From: Tetragonia tetragonoides
Taxonomy: Eukaryota; Streptophyta; Magnoliopsida; Caryophyllales; Aizoaceae
Direction: 5' to 3'
Assembly: GCA_038025085.1 (NCBI GenBank)
Contig: CM076153.1
Location: 10,509,501 to 10,573,500 of the forward strand
Length of the DNA: 64,000 nt
Part shown: piece by piece, positions 11,476 to 23,237 of the stretch
How the letters are laid out: each line of letters opens with the position of its first letter
Numbering within the stretch: the stretch's first letter is position 1
Position numbers and translations under genes: made by a program
Notes under the pieces: generated by a model
Told to the model about the DNA's origin: nothing
What the model saw: only the letters and a program-made list of their open reading frames with translations
Databases searched by the model: none

Positions 11476-13844
11476 GTTGTTGTTGTGAAAAATTCAATAC
11501 TCCGCACAAAATAAGACAACCAAGGTAAAACTTATCCTCAACACAGAAAGGGAGAACGCATGCATTATAAAACTGAAAATAAAATCTTGAATGGAGCAAA
11601 AACCTCTAAAGCCTTGAGTACGTGCTCAGGTGCAATTGTCCGTTTTTCTTCTCTGTTGCAAACTTCATTTGATTCTGACGAAATGAGGTTTATGAACTCT
11701 GAAAAATGTTAATCTGTATGATTAAAAGAAGACAACTAGAACAGCAGGGGCATAAAATCCATGACTTCAACACTCTATGAGGGACATGGATTATCAATGT
11801 TAATGAGTAAAAATTCAAAGTTTACAATTGTCACAATACAAAGAAAGTAGGAAACCATCAGCAACAAGTAGTGAAGCTACCAATGTTGGAAGCAGATTCA
11901 AGGAAGTGGTAAATAAAGGTAATCACAATGCAAAGTTGAAATTTGAAAATACACCCAAATAGTTCGCAAAGCAAGATAAGATTGCTTATAAACTATTAAA
12001 TACTCTCAAAACTCACCTCCCACATGAAAATCTAACTAGAAACTGAAACCGGGAAAAAGAAACACATAGAACCTTAAGGAAGGAAAGAGGCAGCGAAGCT
12101 TATGGAGACAAAACCTTACCACCACCCCCAAAAAAAAATAAAAAAATACAAGACAACAACAAAAAGATGTGGGCCCTAAATCAGACTAAACAGTCTGTTG
12201 CAGAAATTTTACTCGCATCACCCACAAAAGAAGAGGGAATAGTCAAAGCACTGTGTGATGGCAATGCTGCAATGACCCTTTCCCAGAGTTTCTACATTTC
12301 CTTTGGTTCCATTAACAAACCCCCACCCCCCTCCACACACATGGCTGAAAAACGAAATAAAAAATAAACAAATTACTTTCAATTAGAAAGTTGCCATCCA
12401 TCCACCATCCTCAAATATGAACAGCAACCATAATTGCAGTCCCCTCTCCTTGCAGAGGTAACAAAACAAGTAACCTTCCAACCATGCCTCACAAAATATA
12501 AGTGTTGACCCTCAAAGCATATAACCACGGTCAAGTAAAAAGAGCAGCAACTCTCATTCGAATTATCACCAAAGTGACATGCACACAATTCATATCATGA
12601 AAAAAATCAAGTGAGCTAAAAAACGCTGTTCACTCTTTCACAAGCTTTACTACAGGAACTTAGTGAGTTATTCAACATTACAAAGCCCATGACATGCCAA
12701 TTTCAATGTTCTAAAGGACTGCAATAAAAGGTTTACTTAGACTTGTTAACACAACGAACGCTCAGCAAACCTAGATTCTAGATTTCTGATAGTTAATGAA
12801 CTACAGATCCTTCTTCAGACAAACGTGGCACTTCTATCAGAACATAAATACACCAAAACAAGTCGATAGATGATGTTAGTTGATTCACAAATGAAAAAGC
12901 CAACACTAAACAATATACTCACCTACGCAACATTCAATTAATAAATCTTGAGCATCTCTTGCAACGCGAACATCCGGTGGCAACATCTCCTTTATGATTT
13001 TAGTCATAGTCGCTGCAAACAGATCCGAAGCAATCAATCATTCATCCATGTTAAAGCGCAATGCATTATTTAACTAAGTCTATGAAAAAAAATCCAGCTG
13101 ATTAGCAGTCAGCCAAAATAGCAAATAGCAGGTCTTTATGTTCAGTAATAGCCACAATATTCCAGACACCTGAAACTTGGAGGTCAGGAATGCTTTCCCA
13201 ACATGGATAACAAAAATGAATGAGGGCTCCTAAGAATGCATAATTAAGTGTGCACATATTTTTTATTCATATCAAATGACACACATTAACCTTTCAAAAA
13301 CTAAACCACGACAAAGGACATGGCGAAAGATTCCATTTCTATAATAATTGTTGTATACCAATTATAATGCTCTATTTCTTAAAACTTCCCAAAAACGCTT
13401 AGCTCAGCAACGCAGTTGCAATATTCCAAGGTAATCTATAAGAAATCCTATAGCCTCTCTGCATTCACAAGTTTTCAGAATTTGTCCGTATAGCTAAAGA
13501 AGTTTAAAAGTAAAGGAGAATGATTATACGGACCATCTCCAAAATTACAGTTTCGGAAATATAATAACCTGCACTTTCTTTTTCCTTTTCCACACACTAA
13601 ACAATAAAATGAAACTAAAGTGAAATTACATACCATTAAAAGTCCAAAGCCTTTCAAACTAGCACCAAATTTAGAAAAAGAACAATCATAAAAATCTAGC
13701 AGAGCCATTGTATTAAATAGACATAAATGGAAAGAGCTCCTAGCAAAAGGCAAGCATACCCTATTCGTTTGAGCGGAAGAGGAGATTACCTTTTGGAAGT
13801 GAAGCATCTTCTTTTGCCTTCCCAACTATGTCCATTGGCTCCAT
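10519..13844 (-). CDS. DR1: Dr1 / NC2-beta, histone-fold transcriptional corepressor (156 aa)
   Basis: Beta subunit of negative cofactor 2. With NC2-alpha (DRAP1) it binds promoter-bound TBP in the nucleus and blocks TFIIA/TFIIB entry. Five coding exons on the minus strand: 13844-13790, 13012-12923, 11698-11604, 10878-10810, 10680-10519, exactly 157 codons with the stop. Visible: short N-terminus MEPMDIVGKAKEDASLPK; histone fold (TMTKIIKEMLPPDVRVARDA, DLLIECCVEFINLISSESNE, NREEKRTIAPEHVLKALE), about residues 18-85; VLGFGEYIEEVFAAFEQHK (TBP-contact region in the family); Ala/Glu/Gln-rich tail (EMTEEEAAAEQQRMFAEARA). Length and motifs fit plant Dr1 closely. A 5' UTR intron runs from donor 14761 to acceptor 13853. 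Intron 3 contains a long GT microsatellite. Confidence 0.95.
11393..11487. repeat. (GT)n microsatellite followed by (TTG)n in Dr1 intron 3
   Basis: About 41 uninterrupted GT units followed by four TTG units. Reading frames across it give artificial Val-Cys or His-Thr runs, not proteins. A tract this long is likely to be polymorphic. Confidence 0.95.
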
Positions 13845-13852
13845 AATGTTAC

Positions 13853-14761
13853 CTACAAATAGAACCATAATTAATGTAACAAAAAGCAAAAGATCAACAG
13901 AATCCACAAAATTCATTATGGTGGTTTAATTAGCTGATCAGCTAAGGTTAAGTCTTTCTTCTTTACTTCTGGAAAGGGGCGCTCATTCGTAAATAAAACA
14001 CACCACAGCCCGGCAGGCCCAACATTGAACCTTACCAATTTTCAGTCTATTTATCCTCTTTTCATCGGAAGATTTCTTTTACCATTTATACCATGCACGT
14101 CCTCTTCATTAAAAGGAAAAAAGTGAGTTGTACTCCAAAAGCAAGTATTCTAGGCTAAACTACACATATTCATCCGAATTTCAAGTAAAACCGAAAATGA
14201 GCATGAGGGGGAAATTGGGGGGGGGGGGGGGGGGGGAGGAATCAAAGGCTTAGAGAAAATCAAACGCGCCCGATTAACAAGTAAACAGTGAAGTAGCTAA
14301 TCCATACAATTCATTGCTGATAAAATAATGGAAGAAAACCCACTAATATTTTTATCTACACCTCATGTGCTCATCTATTAGCATCATATAAAAGTACCAA
14401 GCCTTGCATACATTTATTCTCTTGTCAAGTTGCCAATTGATATGGGTGCAAATTTGGAAAAACAATACGGTTGATGTTCTTTCACCAAAATTTGCACAAA
14501 GGACACTAAAATGCATTGAACATCAAACCCTATTTAGATTAAAATAAACAAATAAAAAAGCAAAATTACAAATTTTCAACTAACATGCGACTAATATACA
14601 GTACTAACAAGATGAAATTGGAAAGGGAAAAAAAAAAACCTAATAATTGTAAACCCTAGTAGTGAGTTATCGAAAACAAACATATATCAAATGAATCAAA
14701 AATTCGACAATAAAATCAACCTTCAACTACTACATAGAGATAAAGAAAGAGAGAAAATTAC
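13853..14761 (-). other. 5' UTR intron of Dr1
   Basis: On the minus strand a donor CCCGTG|GTAATT at 14761 follows a purine-rich leader (about 14935-14762). An acceptor ATTTGTAG|GTAACATT at 13853 lies 9 bases before the Dr1 ATG. The intron contains a 20-base G run (14217-14236). A leader intron of this kind often raises expression of plant housekeeping genes; here that is inference. Confidence 0.65.
14217..14236. repeat. 20-base poly(G) run in the Dr1 leader intron
   Basis: A homopolymer of 20 G on the plus strand (20 C in the Dr1 transcript). Its length may vary between alleles or be a sequencing uncertainty. Confidence 0.85.
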
Positions 14762-14939
14762 CACGGGATCGGAAGCGCACAGAGGAGAGAGAAAGTAAAG
14801 AGAGAGAGCGGAGACGACTATGACGAAGAAGGCCGGAAAGTGACGGCGGAGAAGATAGAGAGGAGAGAGAAAGTGGCCCGGAAACGGTGGACGGTGGCGG
14901 AGAAGGCGGAGGAACTAGGGTTTGCGAAACGGAAGTTGT

Positions 14940-16084
14940 GACATTTAAAGGATCGAAGAACCCTCCAACAACAACAACCTACTGAACGCTGTTTTCTCTC
15001 TCTTACTTTTGTTTCTCCTTTTTATTTATTTTATTTATTTTTCTTTCCCAATGAAAATTCGTTTTCTTTGTTTTTAATGGAAAATAATCGGAGTATTCAT
15101 ACTTTGGCAAAATACATGGGAGTATCTTGTATTTTTTTAAAACTTGTACTCCTTATGTCAATTGTAAAATTTTCTTGACGGACATACAATCATCTGACAA
15201 AGAGTTCTGTTGACTAGTTTTTTCATAATGGTGTCGGTGAGGGTAATGATTTTGCAAAACACAACAATCACTCCTTTTTAAGGCAAATATTACTTTGATT
15301 TGAGGTATCTACCTCGGCAGTAGTGAGTATTGTCTTGGCAAAATCACTTCCATGCTGGTGAGTGCTGGTGAGTAATAATATGTATTGATAACTTCGTGTG
15401 GTTACAATCATGCATTTATGGTGAGCGCTAGTGAGTATTGGTGAATGCTAGTGAGTATTTTTTTTTTTTTTTTGTGCTAAGCTAGTGAGTATTGTTAAAT
15501 GTACTAAAAACAAATAACAATAAGATGTTTTAAACAAACAAAGATGTCGAGGATGTTTTATTTCAATCTGACAGTAATGGAAATATATAGATTTCAAATG
15601 AGTTTGAAACTAAATTCTTAAATAACAAGTTATCTTTCAAAATCTTTCAAAGTTTACAAATATAATTATTGTGAAAAATAAAAAAGTGATTTTTCCCAAA
15701 ATTAATGTATTTTTGGTAAATAAGCTATTTTTCCCAAAATTATAATTGTGTTTAAGACTCAAGTCAAGTGGATAAAAATACTAGTGTATGCGTATGCGTA
15801 TACGTATGTCAAAATAGAAGTGATCGTATATTGGGCCCAAAGTTGGGCTAGTCTCATGAAATTATAACGAGAAAAGCCCAATAGTGGAAGCCCATTAGAC
15901 AGATTACTAACCCAACCTAACAATCTAGTTTTAAGAGCCCAAGCCTCAATGTTGGTCCACAGATAAGATAGGAGAGAGAAACCGGTGGGTATTTCTTGAT
16001 CAGCAAGATGGTTCTAGAGCGAGCCCTGTTTCTTGCCCAACAAGACGGTTCTAGAATTCTGAGTATTTAAATTAGCTTTGCACC
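14940..16084. other. divergent intergenic region between Dr1 and the small two-exon gene
   Basis: It holds the upstream regions of Dr1 (left) and the small gene (right). Around 15340-15500 there are imperfect direct repeats built on GCTAGTGAGTATTG. A TATA-like GAGTATTTAAATTA near 16059 sits about 25-30 bases before the likely transcription start of the small gene. No ORF is supported. Confidence 0.5.
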
Positions 16085-16662
16085 AACAGCTCTGATTTTC
16101 AACTCATCTTCCTCTTTATCTCTCTTAATTCAGGTAATTTCTTCATTCATGAATTTATATTTCCATGTTTCAGTTTAGTTAGTTTTTGATACGAATTATA
16201 TGTTTTTTTTGGTCTGTTGTAATTTTGAATTTTGTTTTGCATTGGTTCCTTTGCATGACATTTTATCAAGCATATGTGATTTGCACTCTGAGGTATTTTT
16301 GTGCAATATTTACTGTTTGTTTGAAGTTAGGGATTTGTTGTTCTGAATTTATCATGAGAATGATCTTTTTAATTGGGCAGGGAAATGTTAATGTTCCCTA
16401 AATTTGGTGTTTTATGATTATATACTTACTTGATTTAGCCAAGAAATATTTTTGGGGTTTGTGTGATTCTGAAACTTAGGCTCAAAACCTGTCTACATTG
16501 GCTTTTAGTGTTTCCTTAAAACCCAACAAAATTTATGTGCTTGGTGGAAAACCCAAATTGAAAACCATGCTCAAGAAAGGTAAAATGGATAGATATAACA
16601 ATTGATTGTTTCAACTGATTTGTTTTAGATAATTTTTGATCATATGACAGTAAGTGTGAAAC

Positions 16663-16760
16663 TCTCCCAGGGGTAAGGTTGCGTACATCCGACCCCCCTA
16701 CCCTGCCTAGGCGGGAGCCTTTTCGGAGGCATTGGGGTAATGTTAATGTTAATGTTAATG
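16663..16760 (+). mobile_element. SINE/LINE 3' end with TTAATG repeat tail
   Basis: The sequence CTCCCAGGGGTAAGGTTGCG continues through CCTGCCTAGGCGGGAGCC, resembling the RTE-type 3' end, but it terminates in repeated TTAATG rather than TTG. A diverged relative lies at 47674-47760. It sits in the leader intron of the small gene. Confidence 0.55.
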
Positions 16761-17367
16761 ATAGTAAGAGGGCCATATGGGCATTGGTTTAGTTTTGATT
16801 AAGATGATATGTTAGGGTTATTGGCTGAATGTTTAAGAAGGCTATATGAACTCTATGTCCCATTTGTTGAGTTAAATGGATTTAACTGCATATTGTGACA
16901 CAAGGCACTTCAAGCTTGCAGCTTGTGCTCCTTGAGGTGCCATGTGATTAGTGAACCCAACCAATTTAAATAGGACGGAAACATGTGTGATTGGATAATC
17001 GGATTCACGAGTTTTGTGTTCCACTAGATGATTACCCGGCCCCGAAATAAGAGAAATAAGAAAATTTGTCGCATCCTAAGCGAGTAATTGGAGATAGAAG
17101 AATATTAGCATACTCTACTGTTGGTTTAGTTTAGTGATTGTGCGTGGTGCACCCTGTTAATGAGGATTACTAGTACAATTTAGTCTAAGAGTTTTCTTCT
17201 TTTTCTGGGCCGAATTTCTTGTTGATGGAGATGTTTGAAGCTGGAGTTGAGTGTACTGTGTTATTTTCTCAAACTAGTTGATATGGAGAATTATATTCTG
17301 ATCTACTTGAATCATTGATTGTAATGGTACGTGCAGTAAGGCGTCAGCTTTTGAAGCCAGGTCTAAC

Positions 17368-17758
17368 ATGGAAGCCCAGAAGAGTCTACCTGAAACAAAA
17401 CAAGATGCACCTAGTCCAGCCATTAGTTCATGTCGGAAGAAGAAGAACGAAGAAGCAACTTTCATGGAGGACTTGAAGGACCATATTGACGAGTTTATCC
17501 ATGCTTCGATGGATGAACACAAGACATGCTTTAAGAACACCATGCAGAAGGTAAAGTTCCTTGACCTTCTCAAAAAATTGCATACTACTGAATACTTCTT
17601 AATACTTCTTACATTGCTGTTTTGTGATTGAATTAGATGTTTTAAAACTTTCTGTCCAATTGCAGATGTTTGGAATGTCGAAGAAGGTAGAAGAAAGGAG
17701 TTCCAAGCAGCAGGAAGTGGAGAGTGTTCTGCCTCTTCGGACAACAGTTTCAAACTAG
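17368..17758 (+). CDS. small conserved plant protein of unknown function (91 aa, two coding exons)
   Basis: Coding exons 17368-17550 and 17666-17758 join in phase 0 across a GT-AG intron to give 91 residues. A non-coding leader exon probably ends at 16134 (AATTCAG|GTAATT) and joins the acceptor at 17337, about 30 bases before the ATG. The protein is polar: a variable N-terminus with basic CRKKK, a core (TFMEDLKDHIDEFIHASMDE, HKTCFKNTMQKMFGMSKKV) that looks amphipathic and helical, and a Glu/Ser-rich C-terminus. No signal peptide, membrane segment or catalytic motif is visible. The pattern looks like a real plant family but I cannot name it. Decayed copies at 24665 and 30973 show it was part of the duplicated unit. 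Keeping the intron would instead add a short hydrophobic tail. Confidence 0.7.
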
Positions 17759-17835
17759 ACCAGCATGGGATAGAGAGTTAATTGTAGTTTATTGATCCCT
17801 AGAGATTCAATCCCATTTGATGGATTGTCAGATAT

Positions 17836-18004
17836 AGATATACAATGTGGGAACTCGTTATCTCGAATGAACATCTCTAGATATACAATGCATGAACTCG
17901 TTATCTCGAACGAACATGTCTAGATATACCAATGCATGAACTTGTTATCTCGAGTGAACATGTCTAGATATACAATGCATGAACTCGTTATCTCGAATGA
18001 ACAC
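17836..18004 (+). repeat. 43-bp tandem repeat, four copies
   Basis: Copies start at 17836, 17879, 17922 and 17966 (periods 43, 43, 44), each built on AGATATACAATGCATGAACT followed by CGTTATCTCGAATGAACATG. The array lies just downstream of the small gene, in or beyond its 3' UTR. It is absent from units 2 and 3. Confidence 0.9.
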
Positions 18005-18378
18005 ATTGTGTCTATTTAATCTATCCTTGCAAATATAAGTATACAATGTTAATCGATTGATCAATACTTTGTTACTTTTGTATTATGCTTGATTGTTTTC
18101 TGAACAGATGTTCTGGATTTTCAGAAACCTTTATTAAGTTTTCTGCTTTATTATCCCAAATTTTAGAGTGATGTTTTTCAGTTGAGAGAAATAAATGCTT
18201 CCTAAAACCTTGACTTCAGCTATTTGGCTTCTACATACTTACATTACCCAGTTAGCATTACTGATACAATCTATTTTCCTGTTTTGTCTGTTTTGCAATG
18301 ACAAGTAATTAGTAGATTTGAAATCATTCAATTTTACTTTTTTCTCAAGGTTTTTTATTTAGGCTTTTTCTAAAACAA

Positions 18379-18471
18379 CCACCACCCAATAAGAACTCCA
18401 TCGAGGACGGGGTCTGGGGAGGTCTAGATGTACGCAACCTTATTCCTAACTAGTCGCCTAGTATAGAGGTT
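18379..18471 (-). mobile_element. RTE/SINE 3'-end insertion with target duplication
   Basis: A minus-strand copy of the GC-rich RTE 3' end. It is flanked by imperfect direct repeats GCTTTTTCTAAAACAA (18363-18378) and GCTTTTTCTATAACAA (18472-18487). Unit 2 shows the uninterrupted site near 24955, so the insertion is younger than the split of units 1 and 2. Confidence 0.75.
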
Positions 18472-19678
18472 GCTTTTTCTATAACAATGGGACATATTAA
18501 TGTTCTCTCCATGACAGCTTGTCCCTAAAGATTGTTGGAGGTATAATGTCAATTTGTTCATTATTCGAAAGGCAAGCTGTTCCAATTGTGTTGAAGATGG
18601 TATATTTGGTAAAAGACTATATTCTTTCAACACTTTTTCCACTCTTGATGCAAATCAAGTGTTTGCAAATTAACCTCATATGTACCCAAAATATAATTTC
18701 TGCTTTCAAATGGAAGCATCTAAAGTATCTAACTTTTCACAGTTGAATCACTAGAATGGAATCACACTTGACATAACAGAAGCTGGAAAGTGAACCATTC
18801 GTTCAATTCGGAACCATATCAACAATGCTGCTGATCTGCAGCAATGTCCATCTGAACAGGACTGACACCTAAACGTACAAGGTACACCAATATATGTAAG
18901 AAAAATACACCTTCAAAGACGCTAAGTCGCTAACATGTGCAGAATTTGGTACAAAATCTGGAATATAAACAGAATTGTTCCAAATGCACCAATTCGCGCT
19001 GTATATGAAGCATATCCTGGAAAGTGTGGCCAACACAGATTCAAAAACATGGTTGCAAAGGAAGATAATTCTGTCTTGTCTTGTCCTCTCTCTTCTCATC
19101 TCCAGTCCATGAAGTCTAGAGCACCAACATCTTCTTTTCCAACCTTATCAACGAAAATTATCATTTAAAGGAATAAAAAGGAGCCACTGAAATGTCTAGT
19201 TCTTGAGCTCAGAAAGAGCAAGCAAAGCGACAAGAAAGATGACTTACAGTCGCAACAGATTCTCATCTTAACATGTAGATACCTGTAGTTTAAAAGAGAA
19301 TATTTCTTACAATTGGGAAAAGAGAGAAAAGGGAACTATAAAAGCTGGGGTAAAAGGTAGAAGCCCTTCTCTCAAGCTATCTAGGCGAACGAATAGGCAA
19401 CAAATATGTCTTCAGTGGGACTTTTGTGAAAGAGACAGCGCAAGTACTTGGATCTCCTAGCTGATGGAGCCGAATCTTCCTAGGTTGAAATCACTAGTGA
19501 TGGAACCACTGTGTTCCAAATGCCTGAATGCTCAAATGATGTTTAGAAACCGTATTTGATTTTAAAAATGAAAAAGATTGAGAAATTATAAGCTCAGAAT
19601 AAACTTTCAGCAACTTGATCATATTCTCAGAGACAGCAGTCATAACAGGGGAACTAAACACATATATGATCCATTACC

Positions 19679-22600
19679 TCAGAGATATGTTCTGCCTTTC
19701 AAGCGCCGAGGCTCAAAAATCTCTGAAGTGAGGTAATATTCCTTTAGATTTGTCACCTTCACAGATATATTATCAGCTTAATCACCCTCCTGAGACGGCT
19801 GAGAGAGAGATAAGTAAGTACACCCTCAGAATACTGACTTCCTGTATACCTTGGAAATTGGAATAGAATGCAACAATAGAAGTGACATGACCAAATATGC
19901 ATGTAGTGTATAGGGTATACCAGTCAAAAGCCATTTCACTGTTCTTTTTGTAATTTTTTTTTCTTCTGAAACGCCCCTCTTTTTTCAATGACAACGGGTA
20001 TGAAACCCAGTTCGCTCCTGGGATCTAGTGGACATGCGCTATTGTGCTACCCATCCCAAGCCTAATTGTCATTACAATGTATTGACACATTATGCATCAC
20101 TTCAACAATCACTCTCTGCTATGAACACAGGCAAGGTTAATGTCAGTTGAAACAAAACATTCAGATTTGCCATTTCCATCTAAAGATACTCCACTGCCAA
20201 AAAGTTCAGATTCCCGGTTCCATTGCCTCAAATGGAGAAAGCTATCATAATCTTACCGACCGCATCAAACCAAACATAGATCAGCCCTCAAGTAATTACA
20301 ATAATTAGCTTTCAAGTTAATTACACTTGAAATTTCACTTGACACTAACAACTGCTGAATTAAGTTGTAAACATAAGCCATCCCTAAGGTGGACTGTGGA
20401 CCACTGCAAGGATGTGCAGTACTTAAAAGAGAGGAAGAAGTGAAGAAGGTAAGAAATCCGCGTATGTTACATTTATGTATGAGATGGACTGGCCAATAAG
20501 GATTCAATTCAGCCTTCTATGGAAAAGTGTATCTTAATACTACACTTGCTCACTTTTGGGAGATTCTATATAATCTGAGAAGTAACTCGCAACAACTGGT
20601 TGCTGTCAGACCGTACAAATGTACACCAGTACCTTCTAATACAATTGCAAATTTACAATATGCTCCAAGGACCACATTTTGCAGGCATAAACATCAATCT
20701 TTAACTGACTGAAGTAAAGACAAATTAAGGTTAATGCAGAGACTTCATTTGCAAATGGTTTCTTCCAGTGTGAATAATCAATAATATCAAGGAACAATTA
20801 GAAGATGCAGGAGCTCCATAATTTTCTAAAATGGAGAAATGAAAGGATGTTGAACCCCGAGGATGGAGACTATCATGCACAAGAAACCAAGACAATTTTC
20901 GGTAGATCAAGTGTTGGCTACATGTACATTTTTCTTTCTTTTTTCCAGGATATTAGTTGTTATTTCACGAAGCTCCAGTGAACCAAAAACATGTTTATCT
21001 GACTTATTTGGGGCTTAACTAGCAAGACTGCAAGAGGTAAAAGGATATGCATATGTAATTAAGGAAGATGCCATACAAATCATCAAATGTCACAGCCTTC
21101 AACTTGCAATTTTCAGGTACATATCTATCCTGATTCTACATGTATCGAATTTGAATATGGTGAAGTCTAGTGGTAATTTATCCGATAGATTATCCAAGCA
21201 ACTTGCATGCTGACACCATACTCTTATCATAACAAATCGCCCCTGATCTAGTATGTTCACATTTATACCTCATATACAGACAGAGGTGCTTCATTATGAT
21301 GGTTCCTATTAGGCTCAAATATTCGATGCTCAGAACAGGCTCTGAAAAAGTATAATACATTCATCTGATGTTTAAACTAATCATAATGTTTCAGTTTTCA
21401 CTATTACTTTTGTCCTCCAAATCTGTTTGAGTTGAAATCTAGGATAATTCAGTTTGTATACAATGTAGTAGCATAAGCTCTCAATGAACCAAAAATTAAA
21501 CATGTTACAGGAGTACAAGTATCAATAACATAGTAATACTTACATAGTAATGTCGTAATTCTCGTAATTGATCCTGAATGGAACATGAAAATAACGTTTC
21601 ATGTAAAACATGACGTTACTGAAAGTAAATAGTAGCTAGTGAAGTAAATATCCACAAAATGCACTCTCGAAGATTCTTTCCTGTGTCACTAACAACAACA
21701 ACAACAACAACCCAGTAAGTATCCCGCCTAGGGCGGGGTCTGGGGAGGTCCAGATGTACGCAGTCTTACCCCTACTAGTCGCCTAGAAGAGAGACTGTTT
21801 CCGAATATCTATGGGGAGGTCCTGTGTCACTAACAATATCTATATAATTTCTTATACTAATTGCCAATCTTAGTTCCTCAATGTGTCAGATCCTGTAAAT
21901 AACCCTGCTATTAGCTAAATGAAGACATGCAAGATAAAAGAAACAGCATATTACCCTCAGGCCTCAAAAAGGGGATATAGTTATAATTTCTTTAGTAGTG
22001 TAACAGCATATTACATAGAAGGCAGAAGAATAAGTGACGAAAGGTTCGATCCCAAATGGTCCTAGAGAAGATTCCTTTAGGTTACCAAATTTATAGCATC
22101 CAGACTTCCCCATTATCAGGGGAGATAATTATGGACTTTGATATTACCACCTAGTCATAAATGAAAGATATCTATATGAGCAGACCCATAATAATTCTTG
22201 TGCTTAACCAAAAGAACTTGTATTCTGATTTTCAAAGAAGACATTGAGAGGAATGGCGAAAAGAGTCTATTAGATGCTCAAACCAGATACTGTTATCCGT
22301 GAAACTGTAATGCGAACTGCTCATTTCATTCGGGGAAACAAATAAACATGAAGCAAATTGATCATCAAAAGATACACTTGTCACAAATAGTACAGAATTT
22401 TGTATTATTGATATGTAGCTAAGTACTATAAGGGTGTTTCATTGAGAAAAAACTTAGATGAAACAGCAGCCAGTTGTGCACACACATAAATATGTTAGCA
22501 ACTAGTGCATGGGTACATCAATCTCCAAGCTGGATTAGTCAGAAGTCCGTCTATATCATGACACTTGAAATGCAATGCATTTCTCATAAGGGGAGTTTCT

Positions 22601-23237
22601 TCTCTGCCAGGGAAAAAATGACTTGCCTGCTTGATATAAATGACTGGAAACATCAAGCAAATGTATTGCGAAAATATTAAGTGATGATACCAGTTACCAA
22701 ATTCCCTGAAAGAAGCCTGCCTGGCAGCCACTGACCAAGGTATTTGTCCAAATTCTTTGATTGGCTTTTGGAGATGAACCTATTCACCAACAAATATTTC
22801 AATGACAGAAACAGAAAAAGTTAATCCCTATCAAGTATTAACAGTGTGGCAGCCATAAAGAATAAAAGTGATCTTAACTGTATAAAAAGTAAATTTTGGC
22901 CACATTATGCACATGTCAATACAGCAGCCCTGAGGGCATGTTTCATGCCATATCTATCTAGACTTGATATAGTTAAAAAGATACAATTAACATGATTTTC
23001 ACGAACTGAATAAGAAACCTAAACTACATGCATAGAACCAAAAACTAATAGACAACCACCTATCACTCCCCTTGCTTGACAAATCATTCAGAAGAGGTCT
23101 CGGTCCCAACTGCTGAAGGAGAGGTAACATTTGATGACTTCATCGTTGAGGTAAAGTTTGTCAGAAAATCATTGTACAGATTGAGGTGGCTAGCTGTAGG
23201 GTGTGGATTGTCGTCGACAAAGTAAAGTAAAGATCAT
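19679..23237 (-). CDS. unidentified multi-exon minus-strand gene, possibly a relic (unit 1 copy)
   Basis: Several splice-bounded open blocks run in order on the minus strand: 23237-23084 (FVDDNPHPTASHLNLYNDFL), 22779-22698 (KNLDKYLGQWLPGRLLSGNL), about 22660-22590, 21341-21269 (ACSEHRIFEPNRNHHNEAPL), 21209-21130 (LSDKLPLDFTIFKFDT), 21013-20928 (DKHVFGSLELREITTNILEK), 20226-20109 (ELFGSGVSLDGNGKSE) and 19776-19679, which ends ...FEPRRLKGRTYL-stop. Four of these blocks have clean acceptor and donor sites and are open in one frame, while the matching blocks in units 2 and 3 carry stops and frameshifts. That pattern argues for past coding selection. I could not join all blocks in one frame: 23237-23084 and 20226-20109 each end in a stop. 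I do not recognise the family. It may be a live gene whose exons I placed imperfectly, or an older pseudogene. Confidence 0.3.
19960..20065 (-). mobile_element. degenerate tRNA-headed SINE (unit 1)
   Basis: On the minus strand an A-box-like GGTAGCACAATAGCGC is followed by a decayed B-box region and a tail. The corresponding unit 3 copy near 32570-32690 keeps a better B box (GGTTCGAGTCC). The element was therefore probably present before the triplication. Confidence 0.5.
21696..21819 (-). mobile_element. 5'-truncated RTE/SINE 3' end with 17-bp target duplication
   Basis: A 124-bp minus-strand insertion ending in (CAA)n on the plus strand and carrying the same GC-rich block as the LINE at 4 kb. 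It is flanked by perfect 17-bp direct repeats TCCTGTGTCACTAACAA at 21679-21695 and 21820-21836. Unit 2 (about 28311) and unit 3 (about 34300) show the single empty site, so it inserted after the triplication. Confidence 0.9.

Noticed and set aside
11252..11599. ORFs full of Val-Cys or His-Thr repeats on both strands
   Set aside because: They are translations of the GT microsatellite inside Dr1 intron 3.
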